The notes under the pieces were generated by a model. It searched no databases, was not told the origin of the DNA, and saw only the letters and a list, made by a program, of their open reading frames with translations. A stretch of 64,000 nt of DNA. It comes from Gadus chalcogrammus (lineage: Eukaryota; Chordata; Actinopteri; Gadiformes; Gadidae). Position numbers and translations under genes: made by a program. The DNA lies in NCBI RefSeq assembly GCF_026213295.1, contig NC_079426.1, positions 17,897,356-17,961,355 on the forward strand, read 5' to 3'. This document shows positions 51,025-64,000 of this stretch, piece by piece. The stretch's first letter is position 1, and each line of letters opens with the position of its first letter.

Positions 51025-53278
51025 CTGCAGGTGAAAGGGGGGGGGGATGGAGGTGGATCGTTCAAGGAATGGTGGAGCACAGATAAGCAGTAGGGAAGAT
51101 GGAGAGATATGAGGCAGGATTGGCCGGGAGGGAGATGGAAGAGAAAGACAGAGGAAAATCGTTAGCTGAAGGCATGCAAATCCTGTTTAAAACAAAACAC
51201 ATCTTAACAGACGTCGTTCATTCCACCTCGTTTACGCCAATTACTTCACCAAATTGAAATGATACAGAAGCTGAAATGAAGATGGAACGACTGGGGAGGC
51301 ATTGCTTTGGCACTGCAGACTCTTACGATTTGCAATGATGCAATTGGACAAAAAGTAATGTCTCAACACTTTAACCGAGCCCCAACCAATATGTCTCTTC
51401 TTCCAAGACTAATTAGGTTTATTCCCTGGTCAACCTCATTGCATGAGCATCAGCCTCCCCAAGGCTCCTGATGGACACACAGTGAACTAATCAGACTTTT
51501 CAAGAAAATGTGATTCAACAGAGGGCTTAAAGCTGCCATTTATGGCTGCCTTTTCAATTAAGCTGTAATCAGCAAACGTTATTTTTCCTTTGTACGCAAC
51601 ATCAGACAGTAATGGGGGTGACTTAAATGTGATTTGAGAGGGAGAAGCTGGAATGGGTCTTGAAAGGGGAAAACCCATTTAAGCTTCAACCACTTTGGCC
51701 AGAATTTCAGACAAATCACCATGCAAACCTCAGCCACACTGAACACCACACACAAGGACAAATCCAACACGGCAAACTACAGAGACCATGAGGCGAGATG
51801 AAAGATGACATAATGACTTGGACTTTAACTCCACACCTCTTCTCCTCTGACTCCTCTGACTCCTGTATCATAAGCCTCTTCCCCTGATTCTCACTGTCTC
51901 TCTCCCATAAGTCCCTGCAGCCCTTGAGGTCCAACGCTTGCTGTCATTATATGTCAACGACGGCCTTCTCCTACACTGTAATCCTTTGCCACCTGATAGA
52001 AATAATAAACTGCCCCACCTCCCCATTGACCTATTGTTTCAATGAGCTGACATTCAGGTGAAATGCACGAAGCTCCCACTGGGCTGATATTAGATAGGTT
52101 AGTTGATATTAGAAAGCACAACACTTAGGCTAGTGCTGCCATAGTGATAGCTCACTGATCGCATCAACGGTGTGCGTCGAAAAGGAAAACACATCCAGCC
52201 ACACATAATATTGATAGAGCATGATGACCGAGGTAATGTCCTACCGGAACACCGTTGTCTACTTCCAACATCAATGAGCAAAATAGCTACAGCCACGGGG
52301 ATGGGCTATAATGGGGGATAGCCTAGGTGATTTTTTTATGACAGTGATATGTAATCGTTCGGCCACAGCGCAACGTCAAAGACTGCCTCGTAACTTGAAG
52401 TCAACAACAGTAACTCAAACTCCCGCTGTGGGCCCGTCCATCGCATGGGGGGGGGGGGGGGGGAGCTTGATTTACTGCCCCGTCGCCAGGGAGACCTCAG
52501 GGTACGGCTGGGCCTTGGGTGCGTGCAGGCCGGTTGGTTTTCCCCCCCCCCCCCCTCTTACTGCCTTATCGATTGTCAAGTCCACCAGCGGGTCCGATTA
52601 TGCAGAATCTGCTCACACTTTAGTTCAGGGATCCGTGGCGTGCCTCAGTGTCATCGCAGTGCAGCTGAGTGGAATCAGATCTCTGGTGTTTACACGGACT
52701 ACTTGAATGGATGCGCTAGACAGGGCCATTGTCTTGCACCACAGCGCTCATTTAACACACAAGTAAAATTTAGTTCCGTTGTTTCGTAACGTGCCAATCA
52801 ATCATGCCTGCCGAGCTCCGACTGCGCTTCCCTGGCATAATGATGATGAACCCTGTTTGTTTGCTCGGCCAGAATGGTGGTAATTAATGTGATGTGTTTC
52901 TAGTAAGCATGGAGAAGAGCGGGATAATCGTGACTTCACAGAAGACCCCCCCGATAACCAGCGCCCAACATGAGCGGCGGATGGATATCAATCACATGAT
53001 GTTTGAACTCTCACGGTCAGCACAGGGGGGCACACCTATTATAACTGGGTGTACTGCAGCTCGACTAAATCGGGGCTGGTGTCAGCGCCTGCTGGATCCA
53101 TAAAGTAGAGTGTGGCAGTGGCGTCCCGGGGCAGCACGGGGGGGCCCGGCGGTCTGGGCCGGGACCGGGGCCTGGGCGGGGCCGGGGGCCCCTCGGTGGC
53201 CACTCGGTTCTGGGCTAGCAGGCCTGCGCCCGGGCTCTGGCCCTGGCCCGACGGGTGGTCAGTGGTGGTGGCGGTCAC
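51025..53278 (-). other. grid1: grid1 last intron
   Basis: This 2254-base intron separates the M4 exon from the tail exon. It holds homopolymer runs of G (about 52447-52462) and C (about 52543-52555). No mobile element was recognised with confidence. Its 5' end (53278-53039 on the minus strand) is open in frame with the upstream exon. Confidence 0.85.
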
Positions 53279-53519
53279 CTCTTTGGGCTGGGCTCGGCGG
53301 CACGGGTGGCTGTTCCACCAGGTCTCCAGAGCGGCCACCAGCAGGGCCAGCAGCAGCCCCGCCGCCAGGATGCAGAAGACGCCGGCGAAGCTGTGCAGCC
53401 GCAGGGCCCGGCCCTCTGGCTGGGCGTCGGCGTGGCTGTCCAGGTCGCAGCGGCCCCTCCGGGGCCACCACTTCTGCTTCAGGATGTCCAGGTCCCCCTT
53501 CTCCTGGAGCTCCAGGATC
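53279..53519 (-). CDS. grid1: grid1 exon (end of S2 and transmembrane M4)
   Basis: This 241-base exon completes the split Lys codon and adds 80 codons, ILELQEKGD to AQPKE. It holds the end of S2 ([10 protein letters not shown], then RGRC with the second disulfide Cys), a short linker, and the hydrophobic M4 helix at about exon residues 43-66 ([12 protein letters not shown], then Leu/Ala-rich to ALETWWNS). The acceptor is gcctcag (AG at 53521-53520). The donor chosen here is GAG then GTGACC: it is weak at +5/+6, but joining PKE to the next exon's DKE reproduces the PKEDKE-NLEQV sequence of GluD1 tails. The exon is very GC-rich. If the donor is not used, the frame stays open for 79 more codons to TAA at 53041-53039 (see findings). 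Confidence 0.95.
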
Positions 53520-55464
<1,945 letters not shown>

Positions 55465-55631
55465 TTCTGGGAGAAGAGGTCTCGGTAGGGGCTGCCGTGC
55501 TGCAGGGCCACGCCGTAGCCCCTGGTGCTCAGGCTGTTCCCCGTCACCGTCAGGGTACAGTCATCGTCGGTCAGCGCCGCGTACTCCACCACCGCCATGT
55601 CCCACAGGAAGGCAAAGGGCTCCCTTTTGGT
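55465..55631 (-). CDS. grid1: grid1 exon (S2, ligand-contacting Asp)
   Basis: This 167-base exon (55 codons plus two bases) continues the S2 lobe. It starts [11 protein letters not shown] and ends [10 protein letters not shown] plus AA of a Lys codon. [12 protein letters not shown] carries the Asp that in the family contacts the amino group of the bound amino acid. TDDDC supplies one half of the conserved S2 disulfide, whose partner lies in the next exon (GRC). [18 protein letters not shown] is the usual end-of-domain motif. The acceptor is tgtccacag, just beside a degenerate CA-rich tract in the intron (about 55636-55760). The donor is a strong GTGAGT. Phase fits both neighbours, and the downstream intron is 1945 bases. 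Confidence 0.96.
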
Positions 55632-58532
55632 CTGTGGACACACACACATGCACGCATAGACACACACGCACGCATGTGCATAGACACATACAGACACACA
55701 TACATACACAAACACATACACGTGCATAGACAAACACACATGCACACACACACCATGCAAGATAATAAAGCTATTAATGTTATTACGAATGTCTAATGGC
55801 TCAAGTCAAACTCAGGAAAGATGGAAAGATTTACCCTTTCCTAAGATACACAATGACAATATGTTATCTTGTTTTCGGGAAAGTTGAATTCTTTGTCTTA
55901 ACAGGACTGCATTTGGACATCTCCAAGCGTGAAGCATATTTTCAGGGACACTGTGTTTCTCTGGCCTGGAGCACAAAAGAGGTGTGAGGGGTGTTTTTTA
56001 TATTTTAATATATTTATTTTCTCCTGTTCTGTCAGTGTTCCCTCTGGACCCAACAATACTTTCTGCATTACTGTTGTGTAATGCAGTCCCGGTGAAACCC
56101 CAAGAAGCATTCCTGCTTCACATTGGATTCTGACTGCATGGTCTCTATATCTTTAGACAGGCGTAAGAAGAAGTTGAAGAATCTTTTTGAGTGAATAAAA
56201 AACGAATATATGTCCAATATGTTTCAAGCTTACATCAATAGCAGAAAGGAACTGTCCCCATTGATGTAAGTCTCTCCACGACCATAAAGACCATACACAG
56301 CAAAGGCAATTAGCGGCTTCAAATACAAAGCTGTTAAATGGGTTGTGTGCGTGTGTGTGCATGTGTGCCAAGACTGTGTCTAATTGTCCAACTATTAATT
56401 AATCCCCTCAAATGCTGTGTGTTGCGTGGGTGAGCGGTACGGAGCAGTTTTGCATTGTTTAAAAGTGTAACGAGAACTTAAGGAATAATACATATGAATC
56501 TGATTTGTAACTATTAATTTCAACACACACATGACTATAATAGGATGGCAAAACCAATATAGACGTTTGCATGCGTCGTAAGCGGTTTGGAATGGGAAAT
56601 ACTTATTGGTTCTGTACCAGAGCAAGCTATGGGAAGTAGCCCGCATATGAGTAATGGCTCATTCAGAGTAGACCATTATAATTGTGAGCAGGCAGCACGC
56701 CGTTTCTAATGGCCCCACAAAGCCTCCGTAGGGACTCAGACAAAGAGAAACCATAAATACGCAGCGCGACCACCTCGACTCTCTATTATGCTCTGGTCTG
56801 TTGCGTCCGTTGTGAGTCCCCTTGGGTAACCGGGCCCCTCGTACGGCCTGGGTACTTATGAGGCCCCTTATTAAGTAGACGCAGTACCCTGTGAGCTCCC
56901 TGGTGTAGCTGCTCACCGTGTGTGTCCCTGTCTGCTCCCATTTGTAGATACTCCAATAAAGGTAATTTATTCATGTTTTTAAATTCATGGGTTGTACCGT
57001 TTGGTTCGGTTCTCTTGCGTTTGGCTTAGTCGCTTCTGTTCCCACTTGACTGGGAGGCCTTTGTTCTGATAGGATTTAACAGGGATTTACACTTCACTGT
57101 ATTTTTGCTGTCATTAGAGTCAGCATGTTAGCAAAAGCAGCGGGCAACAGCTGGCTGTCAGGGTTGTCATTGGTCCTCTTCCCGGGTCATGGCCTCACTG
57201 TAGGGGAGTGTTTTTGGGACAGCGGGCCCCATCCGTTACCTCCCACCTATTGACTTGGTGCTGAGTGAGTTGGTGCTCCATCCCCTTCTGTGGTTTGCAG
57301 TATCTAAAGAAGGGGGTTTGGTGCAACCTAACAGGGGGGGGGGGGGGGGCATTGACCATCATGTTTTCATTCCCTGGTCATACAAACTATTATCCTTAAT
57401 CCACTGCTTTGAGTAATTTATTGTTATCATTATCTAAAATGAACCCATTTTAATTGTAGCCCTTTGTGTCAGTGTTTCATTATTAGTCGAGACACACTGT
57501 GGTGAGTGTTTGATAAGCATCTCTTTAGTGAGCGGCCCAAGATGCCCCGGTGTGTTTAACAAGGCTCTAATCCACCACCTGCTTACGTCATGGTAGGAAT
57601 ACTTACTGCTTGCATTGTAAAGAGATGGTTCGAAGGGTAAAACAATGTCTTGGAGTGAGTGGTTTACACTGAGGCCTCTTACTGAATCTTGGTCACTTTA
57701 TCGAATACATCCTGAGTCGTTTTGGCCATTAGGCAAGATGCAAAGCACGCCAGACAAAAGATGAACCGTAATGTTTGCCTAACATAAGCACGGAAGAGCA
57801 TAAAACATGCTCTCAACCTAGTGGAATTTATTCATACACCCCCTAGTCAGCACACTAATAAAGTCCACACTTTATATTTCTGTTGCTTAAATCATTTAGA
57901 CCCCAAACACAGAAACGGCTGATGTTTTTCCCTCCGTCCTTCTTTTATTTTCTACATTGAGGAGACTGGCGCTCTGTGCCGTCTGGTCGCCATGGTAACA
58001 GCTGATGAGCCACTAGCGCTCGGGCAAAGAGCTTTAGTGTATCTTGTAAACCTCAGATGGAAGTTGAGCAAAATAGAAGGTATCAGCAAGGCAGACTTTT
58101 TTTTTAATTTATTTTTTTATTGAAGCCTTTTATGAAAGGCCTGAGGCCTTTAGCTGCCAAAATAGGGGCTTTATAAAGGCTAAATTATACAAGGTCTTGC
58201 AATGAAATATATCACTGTTTTATTATATTCCCACAGTGAATTGAGATCCATGTCATTAAGGAGCATGTGGTGGCTGTGGAGGGGATTAGACCGTGGGGCT
58301 CCAGTTAGACTGAAGAGTCGGGACCTTGGGGATCAAACCCTATAAGTTAAAGAAACACTTCGGTTCTGTTCAGACGCACTGACTCACTGATCAGGACGAA
58401 CACCACGCCGTATGTGATTACAGATGCGTTGACCACCAACCCACCTAGCTATACATGTCACCATTATAGCAAGACACCTCCGCAGGTGTTTCCTGCTCCC
58501 CTATTGGCTGACGGAGGCAGCGGTGCGCTCAC
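55632..58532 (-). other. grid1: grid1 intron
   Basis: This 2901-base intron starts beside a degenerate CA tract (55636-55760). It includes a G run near 57331-57350 and a small self-complementary stretch near 58120-58180 (gccttttatgaaaggc). No coding exon of another gene was recognised on either strand. Confidence 0.8.
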
Positions 58533-58728
58533 CTTCTTGATGCCGTCGGCGGGGCTGAAGACGGAGTTGTCCTGGCCCTGGTTCTTGTTGATGGTCCTCC
58601 AGAGCTCAGCGAAGGTGCTGTCCTGCTCCAGGGGGTTGGTGCCCTTGGCCCGGAAGTACTCGTAGACGGCCGACTCACGGACCGTCCCGTACACCAGGTC
58701 GGACTGCTTGGACAGGTCCTGGAACGAC
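58533..58728 (-). CDS. grid1: grid1 exon (ligand-binding S2, first part in window)
   Basis: This is the first of four recognisable exons of the delta-1 ionotropic glutamate receptor, a postsynaptic membrane protein that binds glycine/D-serine and bridges to presynaptic neurexin through cerebellins. The exon has 196 bases: one base finishing a split codon, then 65 codons starting SFQDLSKQ and ending DGIKK. The motifs [17 protein letters not shown] and [10 protein letters not shown] are typical of the S2 lobe just after M3, and match GluD1 (the ...[13 protein letters not shown]... stretch) better than GluD2 from memory of the family. The acceptor is ctgcag (AG at 58730-58729) and the donor is GTGAGC after AAG. 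The following intron is 2901 bases. Preceding exons, with the N-terminal domain and M1-M3, are not visible and presumably lie beyond 64000. Whether this is the a or b teleost duplicate cannot be told. Confidence 0.95.
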
Positions 58729-59530
58729 CTGCAGGGTAGCACAACAAAGGGCGCTACTTTAGCTCACAGGAGCTAACTCTGGCTCTGGTTTCTTTCGTCT
58801 CGCTTTTGTTAAAAAAAATAGATGTCCTCTCTTTCCTCTCCCACCCCCAACGGAATGAGTGGAAGCAGAGGAAGTCTCTCAGTAACACCCCCGGATAATC
58901 TTGAACAAGTAGATGGCTTAAAGAAAAAGTCAGGCTTTGAGATGAAATTTGTTTTCATGTGGAAACCAAGGAACAAAGAGCAAAGTGATGATGAACCCAG
59001 CGTGAACCGGCGCATTAGGGAAACGCAGACCAGCCAAAGCAGATGGGCACGGAAATGTTTGGGGTTATTTAGGGCTCACCATGTTTGAATGAAACTAGAG
59101 TTTCTGCACGCGCATTGCGCGGGCTCAACCTCTAATTGTAATTAAACCCATAGCAATAATCTGGAAACCCCATTCGATAATCCAACAAATTTTGCCACGT
59201 ATAACATTTTAATGTTACAACGTACAACATTTTGGTTATCCTTTTACGTAATGAAGCAAGCATTATAATTTCCTTCTTACGTTATGAAGCAAGCGTACAC
59301 TTGGACAAATGTAGTGGATTTCTGTGTCTAACTGAGAAAACAGGGAGTGGAAGGACGGGACCCTATAATGTTCAGTTGACTGTCAGTAATAATAGTAATA
59401 ATAATAATAATAAAGAAATCTTTTTCATCATTTTGTGAACTCATTGAGTGTAATTTATCGTATGATGTGTACTTTTTGGGATTTGATAAGAGCTGTCTTT
59501 TAGTGTTCACCACAAATTACTTTTAAAAAC

Positions 59531-59908
59531 TAGCCTGGGTATAGCCATGCTGCCTTGCGCGCGATTTCATTTTGCGCTGCTATGCAGCCTGGATTCCATG
59601 GATCTGATTTTCGCCTGAGATCGGGAGCCAATCACAGAACGGGGAGGGACGGCAAGACGATGACGACGTCTATGCGACACACCCATCGTCTTCTTCCTCA
59701 TCGAATTTCTGTCGCTCTACATACGTCATCTGGTATAATTGATACGATTGGCTATGAGCTACGTACAGACTCATATGCTAGACATTCATAGCGCCCAATA
59801 CACGGCTCCGGGCAATCGTAAACCACGCCTCAAATGCGAGAAATTGAATGTGTGGTTTCCAGACCTCATCAATGTAGATTGAGATGAGGTCTGGCGTTAG
59901 CCAGGCTA
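59531..59908. mobile_element. TAGCCTGG-ended MITE
   Basis: Left end TAGCCTGGGTATAGCCATGC; the right end on the minus strand is TAGCCTGGCTAACGCCAGAC. 378 bases, no coding capacity. This end sequence is common in fish non-autonomous elements, probably hAT-related. A target duplication was not resolved. Confidence 0.7.
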
Positions 59909-62120
59909 CTTAAAAGCAGTGGCAACATTTAATTATTTTTTTTAACCATTCAGCGAACAATAGGCAACAGGCTGATCATTGAGGGGGCCACTCAATGACA
60001 TGCAGAAGCGTCATCAACACGCCCAATGAAGTGGCGTGAGAAATACCTACTTTACGCTCCTCATTCACACGTAAGGTAATTTACATTTCCTACGGAGAAA
60101 ATACTACCTCAGGGGTAGTATTATGAAGGAGATTTTGAGGGTACAAATGTCAGGATATGTTGGTCACACATACTGTCTGAAAGCAGCTAATTTGTGAGCA
60201 TTTGATAAATAAAATAGACTATATAATTAGTCAATTTATGGGTAGGCTAACAGGGGTAATTTTTCAATGGAAAGTGTAGTTTACTATGCATGTAAATCAA
60301 TTATTAAATAGCTTTTACTGTTATTCAGGGCTGATTTGGTTTAAAATAATAATCATCATTGAGATTTAACATCTCTTCAGTGTCCTGGCCAAGACAGGCA
60401 GCAGCAACCAACAGTCACACATAGCATACACACCAAACATTAGAAAAATAAAACAACTATAACAGTCCGCAGGGGGGAGGGGGGGATATCAATATCGCAA
60501 GACATTTGGGGAGACTCAAGGAGGAGGGTAATATTAGATTTGAGCAACAAAGTGTAGTCTTTTATTGTGGTGGACTCTATAGACATAATTCACCATACTC
60601 TGTTATTGCATGTTTTCATTCTGTGTTATAGGACGCTGATCACGTGACTTGCTTGTGCTTTGATATGCCGGTCGGCGCGATGTTCGAATTTAACGTTTTT
60701 TATACAAAATGAACGACCTGCCATTGCTTGTCGAGGTGAGAAATAGGCTCTTCACTTCTTTTATCGCAATTTCTACAGTCTATAGACAGAACATGTTACC
60801 TGGGAGAGTTTGTCGACGATGACGCCGTTAAAATAGACGGAAGGGGGGGAGTGGGGATATGTCTGTCTGTGCTGTGTATGTGTGCGTTTGTGCGGGCTGT
60901 GTGTGTGTGTGTGTGTGCAAGCTGCAGGCTGCTTGGCACCTGCGCACTTACCAACTTGAGTCACTTGTGCGACAGGCTTGCTATTATATAGTAGTAAGAT
61001 AAGATGTCACATTAGTGTACATGGACTGTTAGGGGTATAAAAAAGGACTAAACCTCAACATTTGTTGGGGTTGAAATGAGGGTTCTATAGCAATCCTAGG
61101 GGGTGCTATAGCTCCATCCAGCCTTAAGCTAGAGAACGATTGGCTGACTTAATAAATACACACACAATGATACCAAAGAAAATACAGCATTATAATTCTC
61201 ATGCTCGGATAACCACGACATTAGACTCACAATTCAGCCTTTAGTAGGACTGCCGCAACCGAGATTACCAGCACATTAACAGAGATGTGTTCACATTGTT
61301 GCTCCTCAATCCCCACCAAACCAGACAGTAAACATGCTGAGCAGATGCTAGGCTTTCGGCTGGGACTAGTAAACAAGCAATAAAGGGGCTCAGTATAACT
61401 AACGCCGTTTCAGGAGAATGGATTTCCCTGTTGGCCACACCTGTCATTCAGCACTCAAACCGATTTTCAATTTTCTCATGCAACTATTTCATTAAATTCC
61501 ATTCAGATACCATTAGTATGTATGTATAACAGGCTCATTTTATTGCAGGAATGCACTGAATAATCATCTATAATTTTTCCCACTAGTAATACTCCAATGT
61601 TTGTATCATTTAATCGAAATACAACCCCTGGATCAAATGCAAATGAATTTTCCCCTTGAATAAATTGATACATTTCCTTTTTAATATAAGATCTTTCAAT
61701 GAATTTGAACAAATACATTTATTTAAATACAATTCAGTAATGACTTCCTGCCCTATTTAAATCCTAATCTATTGAAAAAAATGTTTTGAATTAATAAATA
61801 CAGGTTATGAGTACAGTATATATCAGTATACATTATTAAGTATAAAATCAACACCTCATCCACACAGCTAGATAACCTGACATTTTCTCTTTTAGCAGCG
61901 TGATCTTCGTCCCTTTACTACTTGCTTCATCATGCTTCAAAGTAAAATAACTCTGTCTCCTACTGGCTTTGATCAGCACTGAACTGGAGGACGGTGTTTG
62001 TGGTGCTGTGGTGACCAGGCGGAGACCACTCTTTCCTGAAAGGTCACGGTCTTCCAGGGTGTAAAGTGAGCTACTCCAATCGCTCCAGCCCATTCTGTGA
62101 GTAATTACTACTGCAGCATT

Positions 62121-62194
62121 GTGACTGGGAGGCTATGATGTTACTGGGAGGTTTGGTGTGACTGGGAGGCTGTGGTGTGACTGGGAGGCTATGG
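62121..62194. repeat. 19-bp minisatellite, four copies
   Basis: gtgactgggaggctgtggt-type unit at 18-19 base spacing. Confidence 0.88.
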
Positions 62195-62460
62195 ATGATG
62201 ACAGTGCTTATAAAGCTGTTGAGAAAAGCCAGTTATCTTGTTGGTGGATGGGAGGCTTTAGGAGGGGGATGAGATGGAAAAAGAGACAGATTTACCACCG
62301 CCTCATGGACCACTAACGCACAGTTTCTTTGAATAAACTGATTCCTAGTCAATACTATCCCCCTGTAAAATACAACCACTCGATCATCAACACACTGATC
62401 AACCTGTTGCAGCATAGAATTTAGAGCATGTTTAAAGGAGGTTGATGATGGTGGTTGTGT

Positions 62461-62724
<264 letters not shown>

Positions 62725-64000
62725 GTATGTGAGTGTGTTGGGCAAAGGATCCTTACCACTTGTACACGGTTGTACACGTATTTCAGTTTTATAGAACAAT
62801 GTTTTTCTTTTATAGAACAATGTTTTTCTGCCCTCTCCTATTCTTCTCATAATAGTATTAGACCACTAATAATGGCTGGGATCCAATGCAATCTCAACGG
62901 CATCCATCCAGGAACATTGTTTTCTCTGCTTCATTCCATTTCGAGATGTGTGACGTGACAAATTTGTCATATTTCTTGAACCGAGTGACATGACATGGAG
63001 AGAGGTATACACACACACACACACAGACACACAGAGTAGAGTGGGCGAGAGAGAGAGAGATCTTACTTTTAACAACAATAACACCAACCTGAGTATCCCT
63101 TCTGTCCAATAATCTCAGAGGTGAGAGAATAAAGTGGACCAATTCCAGCATTTGATTAGCTGCTGGTGATGTTAATGTTTTTTCCTGCTGTTGTTGTTCT
63201 TGTTGCTTTTAGTTTTGGAGTCAAGTGACCCACGACTGAGGTCGTATTTCAGGGGGTTAAATTCTCGATTTAGAGACAGCCGTAACTGAGCTGGTCAGCT
63301 CCACTGGGATTGTAACACTATGCAATCACTGCAGACGTCTGTATGTATGCACCTTCCAGGGAATGTAATGTATTGGCCAAGGAGCCTTTAAGCTCCGAGA
63401 CTGATGTGTTATGATAGGCATGATCATGGGAAGATACGGGCAGTTACCAAGCATACATTCAATCAGACAATGGGTGGACATAATTCTTATAGAGAAACTT
63501 TCACATCATGAGTAAATACAAAGGAAACAAAGTTGAGGGGGAGTGACCATCGTGGAGAGTTTAGGATTGGCCATGGCTGAATTATGTAAATAGGGTTTAT
63601 ATAATTTGTATATAATTATATTTTATAGTTAAGTGGTGAGCCCATGCTCATTTTAATATTGGGTTTCTGGTTGAGTCCACTGGTACCAAACATCATTTGT
63701 TATATCATGCTAGAACATAAGTCATCCTGGCCTTTGATACGGTTTGATCCTTGTCCTTGATGATGTCCTTGATGTCTCTCTTTAATCAACGGCAGCATCA
63801 CAAAATCAGAAGGCATGAATAGCCATGAAACGTAGATGGTAACATGGTGTCAATTTATGACTTTTCTAAGCGGTGCCAGAGATGAAACATCCTATAGTCA
63901 ATTACTCCTGCTCACCATAAATGTCGTCTAGCCACCGCTAGAGAACTGGCTTACGAATAATGATATTGACTTTTCAGCACATTTTCTGTCCAAAATTAAA

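Noticed and set aside
61848..62093. Minus-strand 81-codon frame as an upstream grid1 exon
   Set aside because: Sequence does not match M1-M3 or ligand-binding S1 of delta receptors, and lacks fitting splice sites.

Overview
The window looks like a teleost fish nuclear chromosome segment. The evidence is vertebrate-type split exons of a brain glutamate receptor gene, fish-type L2-like LINE, hAT and TTAA-flanked elements, and a very high load of long dinucleotide and tetranucleotide microsatellites. Such extreme CA/TG and CT/GA density is reported for gadiform fishes such as cod; assigning it to that group is an inference, not something shown here.

One host gene is clear. The last four coding exons of the delta-type ionotropic glutamate receptor grid1 (GluD1) lie on the minus strand at 58728-58533, 55631-55465, 53519-53279 and 51024-50587. 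Together they encode the C-terminal 346 residues: the S2 half of the ligand-binding domain, the last transmembrane helix M4, and the cytoplasmic tail ending in the PDZ ligand GTSI. All junctions are GT/AG and the reading phases fit (196, 167, 241 and 438 coding bases). Sequence from 58729 to 64000 behaves as the next upstream intron; I found no further exon there. About 50 kb downstream of grid1 (1-50000) has no gene I can identify.

That gene-poor part is a patchwork of mobile DNA. In order it holds: CT/CTTT microsatellite blocks; a TAT-flanked GGGCCC-ended DNA element (5919-7087); a solo LTR with a perfect 5-bp target duplication (12008-12604) inside an older dispersed repeat; a long-TIR element with a decayed cysteine-cluster ORF (13103-14584); a small DNA element (16527-16906); a nest in which an 8-bp-TSD hAT element (23829-26801) sits in a GGGCAC-rich repeat and itself contains a foldback element and a TTAA-flanked element; an L2-like LINE (about 28060-31253) with most of its endonuclease and 12 residues of its reverse transcriptase missing; a LINE 3' remnant on the minus strand (33366-34100); several minisatellites; two opposite copies of one small foldback repeat; two tRNA-like SINE remnants; and a nearly perfect 760-bp inverted repeat (48374-49135).

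The most interesting items are the open 79-codon extension past the weak donor of grid1's M4 exon, which would end in a different class I PDZ ligand (YTQL), the 760-bp foldback element, and the four-level nest of transposons.
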